Assembly: GCA_944739405.2 (NCBI GenBank)
Contig: OX123191.2
Location: 2,522,830-2,586,829, forward strand
DNA: 64,000 nt
Source of the DNA: Euclidia mi
Taxonomy: Eukaryota; Arthropoda; Insecta; Lepidoptera; Erebidae
Reading direction: 5' to 3'
Below the pieces are notes generated by a model. That model was given only the letters and a program-made list of their open reading frames with translations, had not been told where the DNA came from and did no database searches. Shown here in pieces: positions 34,162 through 44,506 of this stretch; position 1 is the stretch's first letter; each line of letters opens with the position of its first letter. The position numbers and the translations under genes are program-made.

Positions 34162-34628
34162 TATTCGAGCGACAACTTGTTACTTTGACATAACTTGTAA
34201 CCTTATTTCTGTACAGATTGCACCTATATTTTACTTACATAACACATTCAAGTAAATTACGATCCATATAAACCAACTATAATCAATTTGCTACACCAAA
34301 TACATTATCAAATGCTTGGCACTAGTGCTTAGCCGCTCTTGAGTCATTTATAAATACGGGCGAGTCATTAATTTGTCTGAAAGCCCATTTATGCACCCAG
34401 ACGAACAGGCACTGCTGTTGACAACAACTTACGATATGGCGGTCGAAGTTTATACTGGTCATATTTAGAAATACACCCTATTATTATTTGGCACGAACGT
34501 TGCTATACCAAATAAAATAGGGTAGGTAAATAGTGGGTAGGCTATCAGACTGTTGTACCAGTCTGTAGTTGTACTTTGTATAATCCGAGTTCAGAGAACA
34601 TGGTATCAAGCACACTTCCGTTTTTTTG

Positions 34629-34793
34629 TTAAATTGTTAAGGTAAACGTCATGAGGAAACCTGTAAGGCTGAAAGTGCCCCATAATTTTCTCGATTAACA
34701 GAAGTGTATCCGCATTTGACTAAAATCGAAACGTGTCATAGTGAGAATAGGCCTGTGTCCAGCAGTGGAACAATTCATAAACAGTACTGATAT
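34629..34793 (+). repeat. Old SINE-B tail (type ii)
   Basis: The phrases aaattgttaaggtaaacgtc, atgaggaaacctg and gaataggcctgtgtccagc follow the tail order but are strongly diverged. Confidence 0.55.
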
Positions 34794-35470
34794 TTAAATG
34801 ATTTACAACAGTTTTTTGCACATTGTAACTAATTCAATACGAAAGCAAATCACTGTATTGCTTTTTAATCTCTATCTACTTCTGGTATTATAAATATTTA
34901 TTTCACAACCCAATTAGGTTTTGATAAAATGTCCAAGCCAGAGACAGCCCTCCTAAGAAAGTACTGCGTCAGCTGAAATTTTCTTTAAAGGAGCTTCGTC
35001 GCGAATTTCGCAGCTAGAATAAGCTTGTGATATGTTCATGGAATGGGCCGGCTTATGGGCTTTTATAACACATTGGAGCTTTTTAAAAAGATACTTGAAA
35101 AGTAATACCCATTTTCGAGCTTTCTTGGATAGATGATATGCTGTCCATGCTAATGCAGGCCACGAAACTGTAGTAAACTAGCAACGTTAAAAAATATATA
35201 GTATCGTTATTGCATAACTATTCTTCGTAAGGAATAACGCGTATTATACTGTTGACTATATATTTAGTAGTCAATTATGCACATCTAATACCCGACGGGG
35301 TGGCAGTAAAGTATGCTAACCATGATTCGCATGGCTCATTGTTACGGGACGTCCATGTACACCGTGGTGGTTTCAGAGGGTACGTCTCGAACACGTTTAA
35401 AATAGTTTTATGTGGAGAGTCACACCACGTCATACACTGCCTTTTTTAAATAAACAGTCTGATTCGGCCG

Positions 35471-35731
35471 GACGACTGCCTCCGTGGTCCAGTGGATAGC
35501 GTATGCGACTGCTGATTGGAGGTCCTGGGTTCGATTCCCGGGTCGAACAAAAGTGTTACTGGGTTTTCCCGAATTCTCAGTAGCAGCACGGAGTCTGGTG
35601 ATGTGCCCGGTAACGGCAAAAGGCTCGCCCTCTATTACGTGGGACCTAAGAATTCATGGCAAAATGTGGGTGTAATATTCCACCTCTGCCTACCTCTTCG
35701 GGGATACAGGCGTGAGTCTATAAAAAAGTCA
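35471..35731 (+). repeat. SINE-A, full-length, with 10-bp target-site duplication
   Basis: The head tgcctccgtggtccagtgg, the B-box gggttcgattcccggg, the body and the terminus cggggatacaggcgtgagtc are intact. It is flanked by gattcggccg at 35461-35470 and 35732-35741. Confidence 0.92.
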
Positions 35732-36217
35732 GATTCGGCCGTCACCGGTGATATCTCACAAGTTTGGTACATATCCTGTAAATTATGATTTACCAATTTT
35801 GAGTCTCCTCGCCCACATTTGGCCTACATTTTTCTTTCTACATTTAAATTACTTGTTATTGTGAAATGTTTGTTAGCTATTACAGTCTTGCCCCCGGCGG
35901 GCGTTTCCTAGAATTCATATAATTTGTGTCTAATAATTATAATAATGTGTTTACACCGCTACTACTAACAGTAGCGATAGAATTTAAACAAAAATTCTGT
36001 CGAAAATAGATCTCATTTTGAAATATAATATGCTTGTTGGAAAGAACATGCAGTTTTTTTTATCAAACAGTGTGCTTTGAGACTGTACACACCTATTGCG
36101 GTAGAATTTAAATGGAAAAATTAAAATCTCTCAAAATCTTGTTCTTACCTTAAAGGTAGCATTTCAAATGTTTGTACTGTAAAAATAAACGGTTTTCTAT
36201 TAAGTTTACTTTATCAA

Positions 36218-36258
36218 GAAAATCAAAGACAATGTGTCGCACATTGTCTTTGATTTTC
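36218..36258. repeat. Perfect 19-bp hairpin, 3-nt loop
   Basis: Arm 36218-36236 is mirrored exactly at 36240-36258 around TCG. The flanks (ttactttat... and ...gtaaagtcaa) extend the pairing imperfectly. Confidence 0.9.
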
Positions 36259-36589
36259 AGATTGTAAAGTCAATTAAAAAAAATGCATTTTTCCCTTATC
36301 GGACTTGACCACTCAACGAGCTATTCATAAGCAGGAGCCAGCCGTAAATTTGTCTAAAGGCGGCCATTATGCGGTGAGACGAGCAGCCCTCTGTCGGTGA
36401 CAGCTACTTACAGTACCGCCACCACTCATACGCTATAAATACTGAGAGCATTTTTTGCGGTTTCTATGAGGTAGCAGTGAGGTAAAATATGGGCAATATT
36501 ATCTAAGATTCATATTTATTAAAAAATGCAGTCTGATTATGATAAGTGGTAAATAAAGTTAGTACAGCTAATCTTTATGAGCAAAAGTT

Positions 36590-36790
36590 ACGCGTATCTT
36601 CGTGAAGAGATGAAAATCTCGACATTAAACCCTTTGCCAACCCGTCTAGGGTAACCCGGTATCGTGAGTCCATAGAATGATATGGTTTTTACCAACCCAT
36701 ATTCTAAAATCATTGTATCGACTTACAAAGCTATTGCGACGTAAAGTACGAGAGATATATGCCCAGCAGTGGATTGCTGATAACAAAGTT
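36590..36790 (+). repeat. Diverged repeat J or RTE tail
   Basis: Contains ccctttgccaacccgtctag and atgcccagcagtgga, as at the 3' end of repeat J, in degraded form. Confidence 0.4.
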
Positions 36791-36879
36791 TTATTGTATT
36801 ATGTAATATTGTAAAAGTGCCTTCGGTTATTATAATTTTATAATTAAAACATTTATTGGTTTCAACACACTTTATGATT

Positions 36880-37164
36880 TCATCATCATCATCATCAGCC
36901 CTTTATACTGTCCCATTGCTGGGCACGGGCCTCTTCTCACTATGAGAAGGGTAAGGCCATAGTGCACCACCCCGGCCAAGTGTGGGTTGGCAGACTTCAT
37001 ATGTCTTTCGAGAACATTATGGATAACTCTCAGACATGCAGGTTTCCTCACGATGTTTTTCTTCATCGTTTAGCAAGCGATAATTAACAATTTAATACAC
37101 ACTTAACCTTCGAACCTGAGACCCTCTACGTAGCAGTCTGTCGGTCTCTCCACTCAGCTATGGC
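36880..37164 (-). repeat. SINE-B, tail type ii
   Basis: (ATC)n at 36880-36895, then the inverted tail (gggcacgggcctcttctcac, gacatgcaggtttcctcacg) and a shortened head ending agctgagtggagagaccg on the minus strand. Confidence 0.82.
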
Positions 37165-38578
37165 TTATGATTTACGTATCGTATAATATGAACGAGTAGG
37201 TTATCCTTAAGTGCATAACACGGATATGAATAGGCAAATTTGCAGGAAAATGTCTCAGTTGTGTTGGCTCGTGAAATAGACGCAAATTTTTGATCATTTT
37301 CTTGGTGGTACCCTATTTCGCAAAATAATATAAAATAGACGAATAATATTATGTTTTTACTTGCACATTTTATAATTATATTTAGTTGAACGACATAAAC
37401 TCTACTTATTTATTAAAAAAACTAAAATGAAGTCCTCTTTTCCTCCTGTCTCTCAGTACGAGCGCGCAAGTTTAAGAAGCTGCTGTTTAAGTGTTGTGGG
37501 TTCGATAGCCAAGCAAAGAAATATGCGGCATTGCGGATACACATGGGTGTGTCCGTAGTTTGAATATTTGTGTAGTCGCTTGCGTTGTCAGAAATATACA
37601 TAGTTTGAGCAATGTTATTAAGAAAAATTTATAACGCTTTTATTTTATTTCTATTATTTTTCTATCAATTATTATATTAATTTGCTTCGAAATAGTCTGT
37701 TATTTACATTATCAAAATAAATTCTTTATTTTAAAATACGTCTATATTTCAAAATGATCATGAACATAAATATCAAAATCCTACCATAGAACTGTAAGTC
37801 ACGTAACTCGTATATTTCATGAATGAAGCCAGTCGTATTGTATTACTATTTATAGATAATATTTTATTCCAAGCAGGTGGAATAAAATCGCATACATTGC
37901 AACCGCAACTTTATTACTTTTAAATATTTATGGTCCTTTGATATCTTTATTTTGAATACCGTTTTAAAATTTGATACTTTAAGGAATTTTAAACGTAAAT
38001 TGCGTGGTGCGACGTGATTAGATTAATAGAACTGAAAATGGAAGGAACGGCAAAATTTGATCCTCATTATTGTAGTACACCAGTATAATAAGACCATTAT
38101 TCAGCTGACTTTTGTGATCGATGGCTATCCAAATTTCAAGCAGAAAAGAATATTCATGACAAATATAATAATTTTATTTTATAAAAATACTACACTTATA
38201 CTAGGAAATAACACATTCGCTTTAAAAGGCCGGCCGATTAAACCATTAAGCACCTACGCCATATAATTAAAAACATTAATTTCGAAGGTGTACGATTTCA
38301 AATTGTGTAAAGCAATTAATTATATATAAGTACTAGAATTCGTACAAAATGTTCTAGATTCAAAACAAAGTTTTAAGAAAATTAATGTACTATAACCAGA
38401 TTTATTTCACTGATGGATTGAAACTCGAAGGAGGGTTAATTTTGACAAATTACTTTCCAAATCGTATTAAAGTAAGTGTTAAAACTTTTAGAAATAGTAA
38501 TCACTTGAGCAAAATAGATTTATATAAAAGGTTTTAATTTTATTTCTTTACGTTAAATGAAAGGAATATTTTTTTATT

Positions 38579-38635
38579 TGGGTGTAATATTACACCTCTG
38601 CCTACCCCTTCGGGAATACAGGCGTGAGGCTATAA
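38579..38635 (+). repeat. SINE-A terminus, inside duplication copy 1
   Basis: gggtgtaatattacacctct through gggaatacaggcgtgaggc. The same fragment sits at 43925-43985 in copy 2, so it predates the duplication. Confidence 0.8.
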
Positions 38636-38804
38636 ATAAATGAATAATACTTTTTATTTTATTCTCCTTTTTATACACATTTTAAACGACACACTCATTT
38701 TAAACGACGTTGAAAAAGTATCTTAAGAATACTTTTGTTGGCTTAATTAATTTAGCACTAAGGTTTCACCTCATTATGACGTTAAAGTTATATACCTAGT
38801 TTAT

Positions 38805-38965
38805 TAGACTGCGCCCTCGGCTCCGTAAGAGTTTTCAACCCCTTAGGAAGGGATTTTTCCAAAAATCCTATCTTTGTGCTCCCCTAGACTTCCCAAGGAA
38901 CATGGATCAAATTTTAGCTTCTTACGACCAGTAGTTTCGTCCGAATCTTGTCGGTCACGCAGAAT
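38805..38965 (-). mobile_element. Diverged Helitron relic, inside duplication copy 1
   Basis: gctcccctagacttcccaag, aacatggatcaaattttagc and gaccagtagtttcg follow the order of the inverted Helitron at 13863-14068. It is shared with copy 2 at 44150-44300. Confidence 0.5.
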
Positions 38966-40904
38966 ATGATTCGAGTGTAGAAATAATTTTACAAAAATAA
39001 AGTACTGTCCCGTAAGTAAATCAAATTCCAAGCAGTTCGCATACACTGCCGCTGTACATTATACGTAGTTTAATATCACAAAACCTTGCTTGACGTCCTT
39101 CATACGTCTGTTAGGTTTTTTTGGACGTGGATGGACACCGCGGTTATTTTTGTGACATACATCCTTTAGGCCGCAATCGGTTTCCACAGTGAAAACAAAA
39201 AAATAAATACCTAGTAGTCTACCTAAGTAGATTTTCTTTCGCAATGTCAGATGATTGAATAGCCGAATACGAGGATAAGTTTTCATAAATAAGAACAAAA
39301 CAGAGACGGCAAGAAACTCGCCTGGCAATAATTACCCCGTGTAAATCAGCCTTTACTCACGTCACAAATTATTTTCGCACCATTTAGTATTAATGGACAA
39401 ACTTTTAATACTTATCCTTTGTCTTGAATGTTCGCAGTAAAGCGAAATTCGCTAAATACACTGACATCAACACTGTATAACGAAGTATAGAAAACTTATA
39501 ACAACTTCAATAAGTTTTGCGTAGTAAGTTCATTTTATTGTATAATGGCAAAGTTTCATAAGAATTATTTTAGTTTACAAAAATCAATAGCTAACTTTTG
39601 AAGACTTTGGACTGATCAGCATTCATTGTTTTTCTTTGAATTGTAAATTACTGGTACTTCTTAATAAAATATCTAAAATACACAAAATCTTGTTGAACAT
39701 TTATTCGAAAATGTTAAACAGGTCCAGAGGTATTCTTAACTAATTATAACAATGGAATTTAGAACTAAAACAAACAAAAGAAATTACTAAAAGAAACAAA
39801 TGTATTTTTTTAATTTATAGTTATTTTTATTAGCAAAATTTATGCATTCGATTTAAAAACTCATTGTACTATTAGATTTTCAATTGAATGTAAAATGGGT
39901 TTTATTCCAGTTTTAATTTGATACAATACTAATTTTATAAAAATAACATTGTATTTTTGGCTGTCTGAATAAATATAATAGCTTGAGCATCGCATTAAGA
40001 CTTGTTAGACGTGGTCATCGGCCTATTGCAAGTGTCGTGCCGAGAAATAATAACAATGTAAATAATATTTGACAGTCGATGTCACAATGAATTCACCTCA
40101 CTTTCGAAGGATTAACATGTTATTCGAATTGTGATTTTAGAGGGCAGATAATTTACTAAATGGAATTAGGTAGTTCAAACGAGTATCATGTATTTTTAAG
40201 TGAAATTATGTCATTTATATTGTTTTTTGAAATGCACCTTGTTATTTTATGAGAAATATTTTGACAATTTAATTAAATGTTTAAACAAACCGAGATTAAT
40301 AAATACCACAAAAAGTAGGCCAATTTAATTAACAGCATTCGTGAAATTCTCATACAGTATCTAGGTACTATACGATTTACCTACAATAAATTTACCAAAA
40401 ATATTTACAGAGTCATTGTGCAAATATTTTTTGATAACAAAATGTTTGATTGCGGTATGGTTTTGGTAGAAACGAATAATTTTGTGTAAAATAACTATAT
40501 GTGAAATAATTTCAATACTGTAACAGCAACGCATTAAATATTTAAGTTCGTATGTGATAGGTACATGTAGTTGTTCAATTTGATGTAAATATACAGGTGA
40601 TTTGTAATTGCTCGTATTCCCTTCGGTGATTCTAGGGTCATAATGGAGTATTTTTACCTCCTACATATTATGAGGGTCTAAAAGCACCAGTTTGGAATAA
40701 AACGGTTTTTAAGATTTTTGAGCAAATTCCAAATTTTTGTTATAAACAATTCCAAAAAAAAGGTTTTGACTATTACTGGTAGCAAATTGGGCCTTATTCA
40801 TACGAATTATACATATAAGATGTATTTGAAAACTTGTGACTATCAAATAAAGTAATAATATTTATGTATGCGTATTTATGTAAATATAGCTAATGCTAGG
40901 TGGA

Positions 40905-41022
40905 ACGACGACCTAAAAAGGTGGCTGGGACAGACTGGATGCGGAAGGCTGAGCACCGTGTACTGTGGCGCGTGTTGGGAGAGGCCTATGTCCAGAAGTG
41001 GACTGCGATAGGCTGATTTATT
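40905..41022 (+). repeat. RTE 3' fragment
   Basis: Plus-strand text acgacgacctaaaaaggtgg, ggatgcggaaggctgagcac and gaggcctatgtccag corresponds to the C-terminal coding end and tail of an RTE element. It lies within the block missing from duplication copy 2. Confidence 0.65.
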
Positions 41023-41264
41023 TATTCATTATTATTTGTAAATGAAAGTTCATGGCTCAGGTTCACTTGTTTGAAATATACTAATACAATACCTTTTAAA
41101 ACGTCTGTCGTTTTGTAGTCATCGTAATCGTTCTAGCGTTATCCCAGTTTCATGCAAGACTTTCGCCCGAACCAGAGGCCCGCAGTGACTCTGTGTAAGA
41201 GACAAGAGTCTTGTCTCTTGTCACAAAACTTCGAGTGAATTAAAAACAACTGTTGTAAGAAACA

Positions 41265-41318
41265 TTTTCCCAGAAGCAGCGTTAAATAATGCTGTATTTA
41301 AAGCTGCTTCTGGGAAAA
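41265..41318. repeat. 16-bp hairpin, copy 1 only
   Basis: The arm ttttcccagaagcagc (41265-41280) pairs exactly with 41303-41318. Copy 2 differs here. Confidence 0.8.
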
Positions 41319-41487
41319 GGTCAGACTGTAGGAACCCATAACTCTGAAATAATTTCAGCATTTAAAACCGTAGCCTTATACGTTAAAACATAAGAATGAG
41401 TGTGTTGAAAACATAACTGCATCCAAACCAAATGTACAGTAATGATGCAACAATACAAATTCTCAAAAAGCAAATTGAATTCAAAGC

Positions 41488-41566
41488 AAATTTGTACCTT
41501 ATAAATACGGATTTAAGAATTTGTACCTTATAAATACGGATTTGGGAATTTGTTCCTAAATACGAA
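41488..41566 (+). repeat. 29-bp tandem repeat, two units plus a partial
   Basis: Units of aatttgtaccttataaatac plus a gatttaag-type end. Copy 2 of the duplication (45603-45706) has three units plus a partial. Confidence 0.8.
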
Positions 41567-43134
41567 AACACCATTTCATTGCGGCATAATGCTGTACACC
41601 AAAGTTTATTTGCAGACGTTGCACTGAAAAGTGGTTGTTAATCTCTTAATCTTCACTATTTTAACGGAACAGAATCCTACAGAAATTAATGTTCGGGTTT
41701 GTGAACCTCTCTCGAATAGTGACCAGCTTTAGTGCAGTTTATTCAGTTGGTTATTTATTTTATAGATAAAAGCCAATATTCTATTAAACCATGTAAGGCA
41801 AGAAAATGGATACTGTATTACAAGAGAAACGATCTTGGACGCAGACTATATAACGTCCAGATGGTATTGATTCTATGTAAACACACCAAATTATGAGCCG
41901 GAATGTTATTTGAATTCACGGATTTTTATTTGTATAGTACCCAAATATATTATTATCTTATTGACGATTGCTGTCCAAAAATAAAACAGATAGAGAGAGT
42001 TAAAAAAATGAAAAAAATACAGTTAAAGCAAAGAAAGATGGTGAAAAGAAAAACGAGCAGACGAAATAAGAAGCAGTCTAGTCGTACAAATACTATAAAT
42101 ACATATGGTCATGAAACTTAATAATATGTAGGAGAGTTTTAAGGCCACTAAATAGTTATGAGATTAGCATTAACGTTGCATACGGTTGGTTTCAGGTCGT
42201 TCATAGCCACCGTAGATTGAAATTTTCACACACTTGACCGTTTCCAACACTTTGTTCTAAAATATAATATAATTATATTCTAGTAAAACCGCCATATAAA
42301 TATTTCAAATCAAGAACCTGGTTTAATCTCGCGTGTAGTATCAAAAAATCACATTTTTTACTGTTCTTATATTACAGGAATTTAAACTTTTGTGGTCATT
42401 TAAACTTATTTTAAATTGTCTTTCGGGATATATACCACGTACCTTTGTTTGGAGTAACCGATATTTCGCCACTGTTGCAAGCGCCATGTCACATCCGTGA
42501 AGACCAGGTACGTGATATAATATTGCATTGCGGATACATATGGGTGTGTTTTATGTCCGTAGTTTGAATATTTGTGCAGTCGCTTGCGATGTCGGAAATA
42601 TACATAGTTTTAACAATTTAATAAAGAAAAAAAATATTACTCTTTTATTTTATTTCTATTATATTTCTATCAATTATTTTTAATTTGCTTCGAAATAGTA
42701 TGTTATTTACATTATCAAAATAAATTCTTTATTTTAAAATACGTCAATATTTCGAAATGATCATGAACATAAATATCAAAATCATACCATAAGACTGTAA
42801 GTCACGTAACTCGTATATTTCATGAATGAAGCCAGTCGTATTGTATTACTATTTATAGATAATATTTTACAGTTCGTTTGATATCTTTATTTTGAATACC
42901 GTTTTAAAATTTGATACTTTAAGGAATTTTTATCGTAAATTGCGTGGTACGTGATTAGAATGTAATGAAACTGAAAATTGTAGAAACGGCATAATTTTAA
43001 TATTCTTTGTTGTATTTAAGTACACCAGTAAAATAAGATCATTATTCTGCTGAGTATTCGATCAATGACTATCCAAATTTCAAGCAGAAAGAATATTAAT
43101 GACAAATATTTTATTTTATAAAAGACTACACTCA

Positions 43135-43204
43135 TCATCATCATCGTGTCAGCCTAGAGACGTCCACTGCTGGACGTAGGCTTCCACCAAGATTCTCTAC
43201 ACTA
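43135..43204 (-). repeat. RTE 3' terminal fragment
   Basis: catcatcatcatcgtgtcagcc then gacgtccactgctggacgtag matches the 3' end of the RTE relic at 6905-6970. It is present only in duplication copy 2. Confidence 0.7.
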
Positions 43205-43206
43205 CA

Positions 43207-43526
43207 CTCATCATCATCAGCCCTATTTACTGTCACCCTGCTGGGCACGGGCCTCTTCTTACTAGGAGAAGGGTAAGACCATAGACCACCGCGCTGGCCA
43301 AGTACGGGTTGGCAGACTTCACATGTCTTTCAAGAACATTATGGAGGACTCTCAGACATGCAGTTTTCCTCACGATGTTTTCCTTCTACGATAAGCAAGC
43401 GATAATTTACAATGGCTTTTCGAAGTTAAGTGCTTATTAAGTACTTAACTTCGAAAAGCCATTGATGCGTGCCGCGGATTCGAACTCAAGACCATCTGCG
43501 TAGCAGTCTGTCGGTCTCAAGCTATA
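43207..43526 (-). repeat. SINE-B, tail type ii, with internal fold-back
   Basis: Inverted tail (gggcacgggcctcttcttac, gacatgcagttttcctcacg), then the head region (gattcgaactcaagacc, agtctgtcggtctc). A 22-bp fold-back interrupts it at 43410-43464. It inserted after the segmental duplication. Confidence 0.8.
43410..43464. repeat. Perfect 22-bp hairpin inside SINE-B
   Basis: Arm 43410-43431 is exactly mirrored at 43443-43464 with an 11-nt loop. Other SINE-B copies have only the right arm. Confidence 0.92.
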
Positions 43527-43577
43527 ATGCACAAGGTGTTGTCTCGTCAATCGAACCCACAACATTCGGCTTAAAAG
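43527..43577 (-). repeat. SINE-D fragment
   Basis: aaggtgttgtctcgtcaatcg followed by aacccacaacattcggc resembles the head of SINE-D. Confidence 0.45.
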
Positions 43578-43924
43578 GCGGCCGATTTAAACAGTAGGCA
43601 TCTTCGTCGTACAATTAAAAACATTAATATTCGAAGGTGTACAATTTCAAATTATGTAAAGCAATTAATTATATGTAAGTACTAGAATTCGTACAAAATG
43701 TTCTAGATTGAAAACAAAGTTTTAAGAAAATTAATGTACTACGAGTATAACCAGATTTATTTCACTGATGGATTGAAACTTGAAGGAGGGTTAATTTTGA
43801 CAAATTACTTTCCAAATCGTATTAAAGTAAGTGTTAAAACTTTTAGAAACAGTAATCACTTGAGAAAATAGATTTATATAAAAGGTTTTAACTTTTTTAC
43901 GAAAATGAAAGGAATATTTTTTTA

Positions 43925-43985
43925 TGTGGGTATAATATTACACCTCTGCCTACCCCTTTGGGGATACAGGTGTGAGTCTATAAAT
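43925..43985 (+). repeat. SINE-A terminus, inside duplication copy 2
   Basis: Counterpart of 38579-38635, ending ggggatacaggtgtgagtc. Confidence 0.8.
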
Positions 43986-44149
43986 AAATAAATATTTTGT
44001 TTTTATTTTCCTTTCTATTTTGACACACGCATTTCAAACAACGTTGAAAAAGTATCTTAAGAATACTTTTGTTGGCTTACAATTAATTTAGCACTAAGGT
44101 TTCACCTCATCATGACGTTAAAGTTATATACTTAGTTTATAGACTGCGC

Positions 44150-44300
44150 TCGCGGCTCCGTAAGAGTTTTCAACCCCTTAGGAGAAAATTTCCAAATTCC
44201 TATCTTTGTGCTCCCTTAGACTCCCCAAGGAACATGGATCAAATTTCATCTTCTTACGACCAGTAGTTTGTCTGAATCTTGCCAGTCACTCAGAATTTGA
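44150..44300 (-). mobile_element. Diverged Helitron relic, inside duplication copy 2
   Basis: Counterpart of 38805-38965, with gactccccaaggaacatgg and cgaccagtagtttgtc. Confidence 0.5.
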
Positions 44301-44432
44301 TATATACAGATTTTGATTCAAGTTTAGGATTTTTTTTACAAAAATAAAGTACTGTCCCGTAAGTAAATAAAACTCCAAGCAACATACACTGCCGCTGTTT
44401 ATTATACATAGTTCAATATCACAAAACAGACG

Positions 44433-44506
44433 AAAAAAAAACCTAAGAGATGTATGAAGGACGTCCTTCATAGGACGTCCTTCATACATCTCTTAGGTTT
44501 TTTTTT
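44433..44506. repeat. Perfect 35-bp hairpin, 4-nt loop, copy 2 only
   Basis: Arm 44433-44467 is the exact reverse complement of 44472-44506; the loop is TCAT. Copy 1 (39088-39125) has only the right-hand arm, in diverged form, so the left arm is an inverted copy added after the duplication. Confidence 0.95.

Larger units (their letters stand above)
37528..42376 (+). repeat. Tandem segmental duplication, copy 1
   Basis: It runs from gcattgcggatac to ttcttatatt and matches 42525-46530 in the same order and orientation, with near-identity over most blocks (for example 39461-39620 against 44838-45000). It contains about 1.25 kb (39868-41116) absent from copy 2, and a short extra piece near 37869-37905. 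No coding gene is recognised inside. Confidence 0.92.

Noticed and set aside
41903..42121. Lys/Arg-rich 72-codon ORF
   Set aside because: The frame is not kept in the duplicated copy (46080-46260), as expected for non-coding AT-rich DNA.
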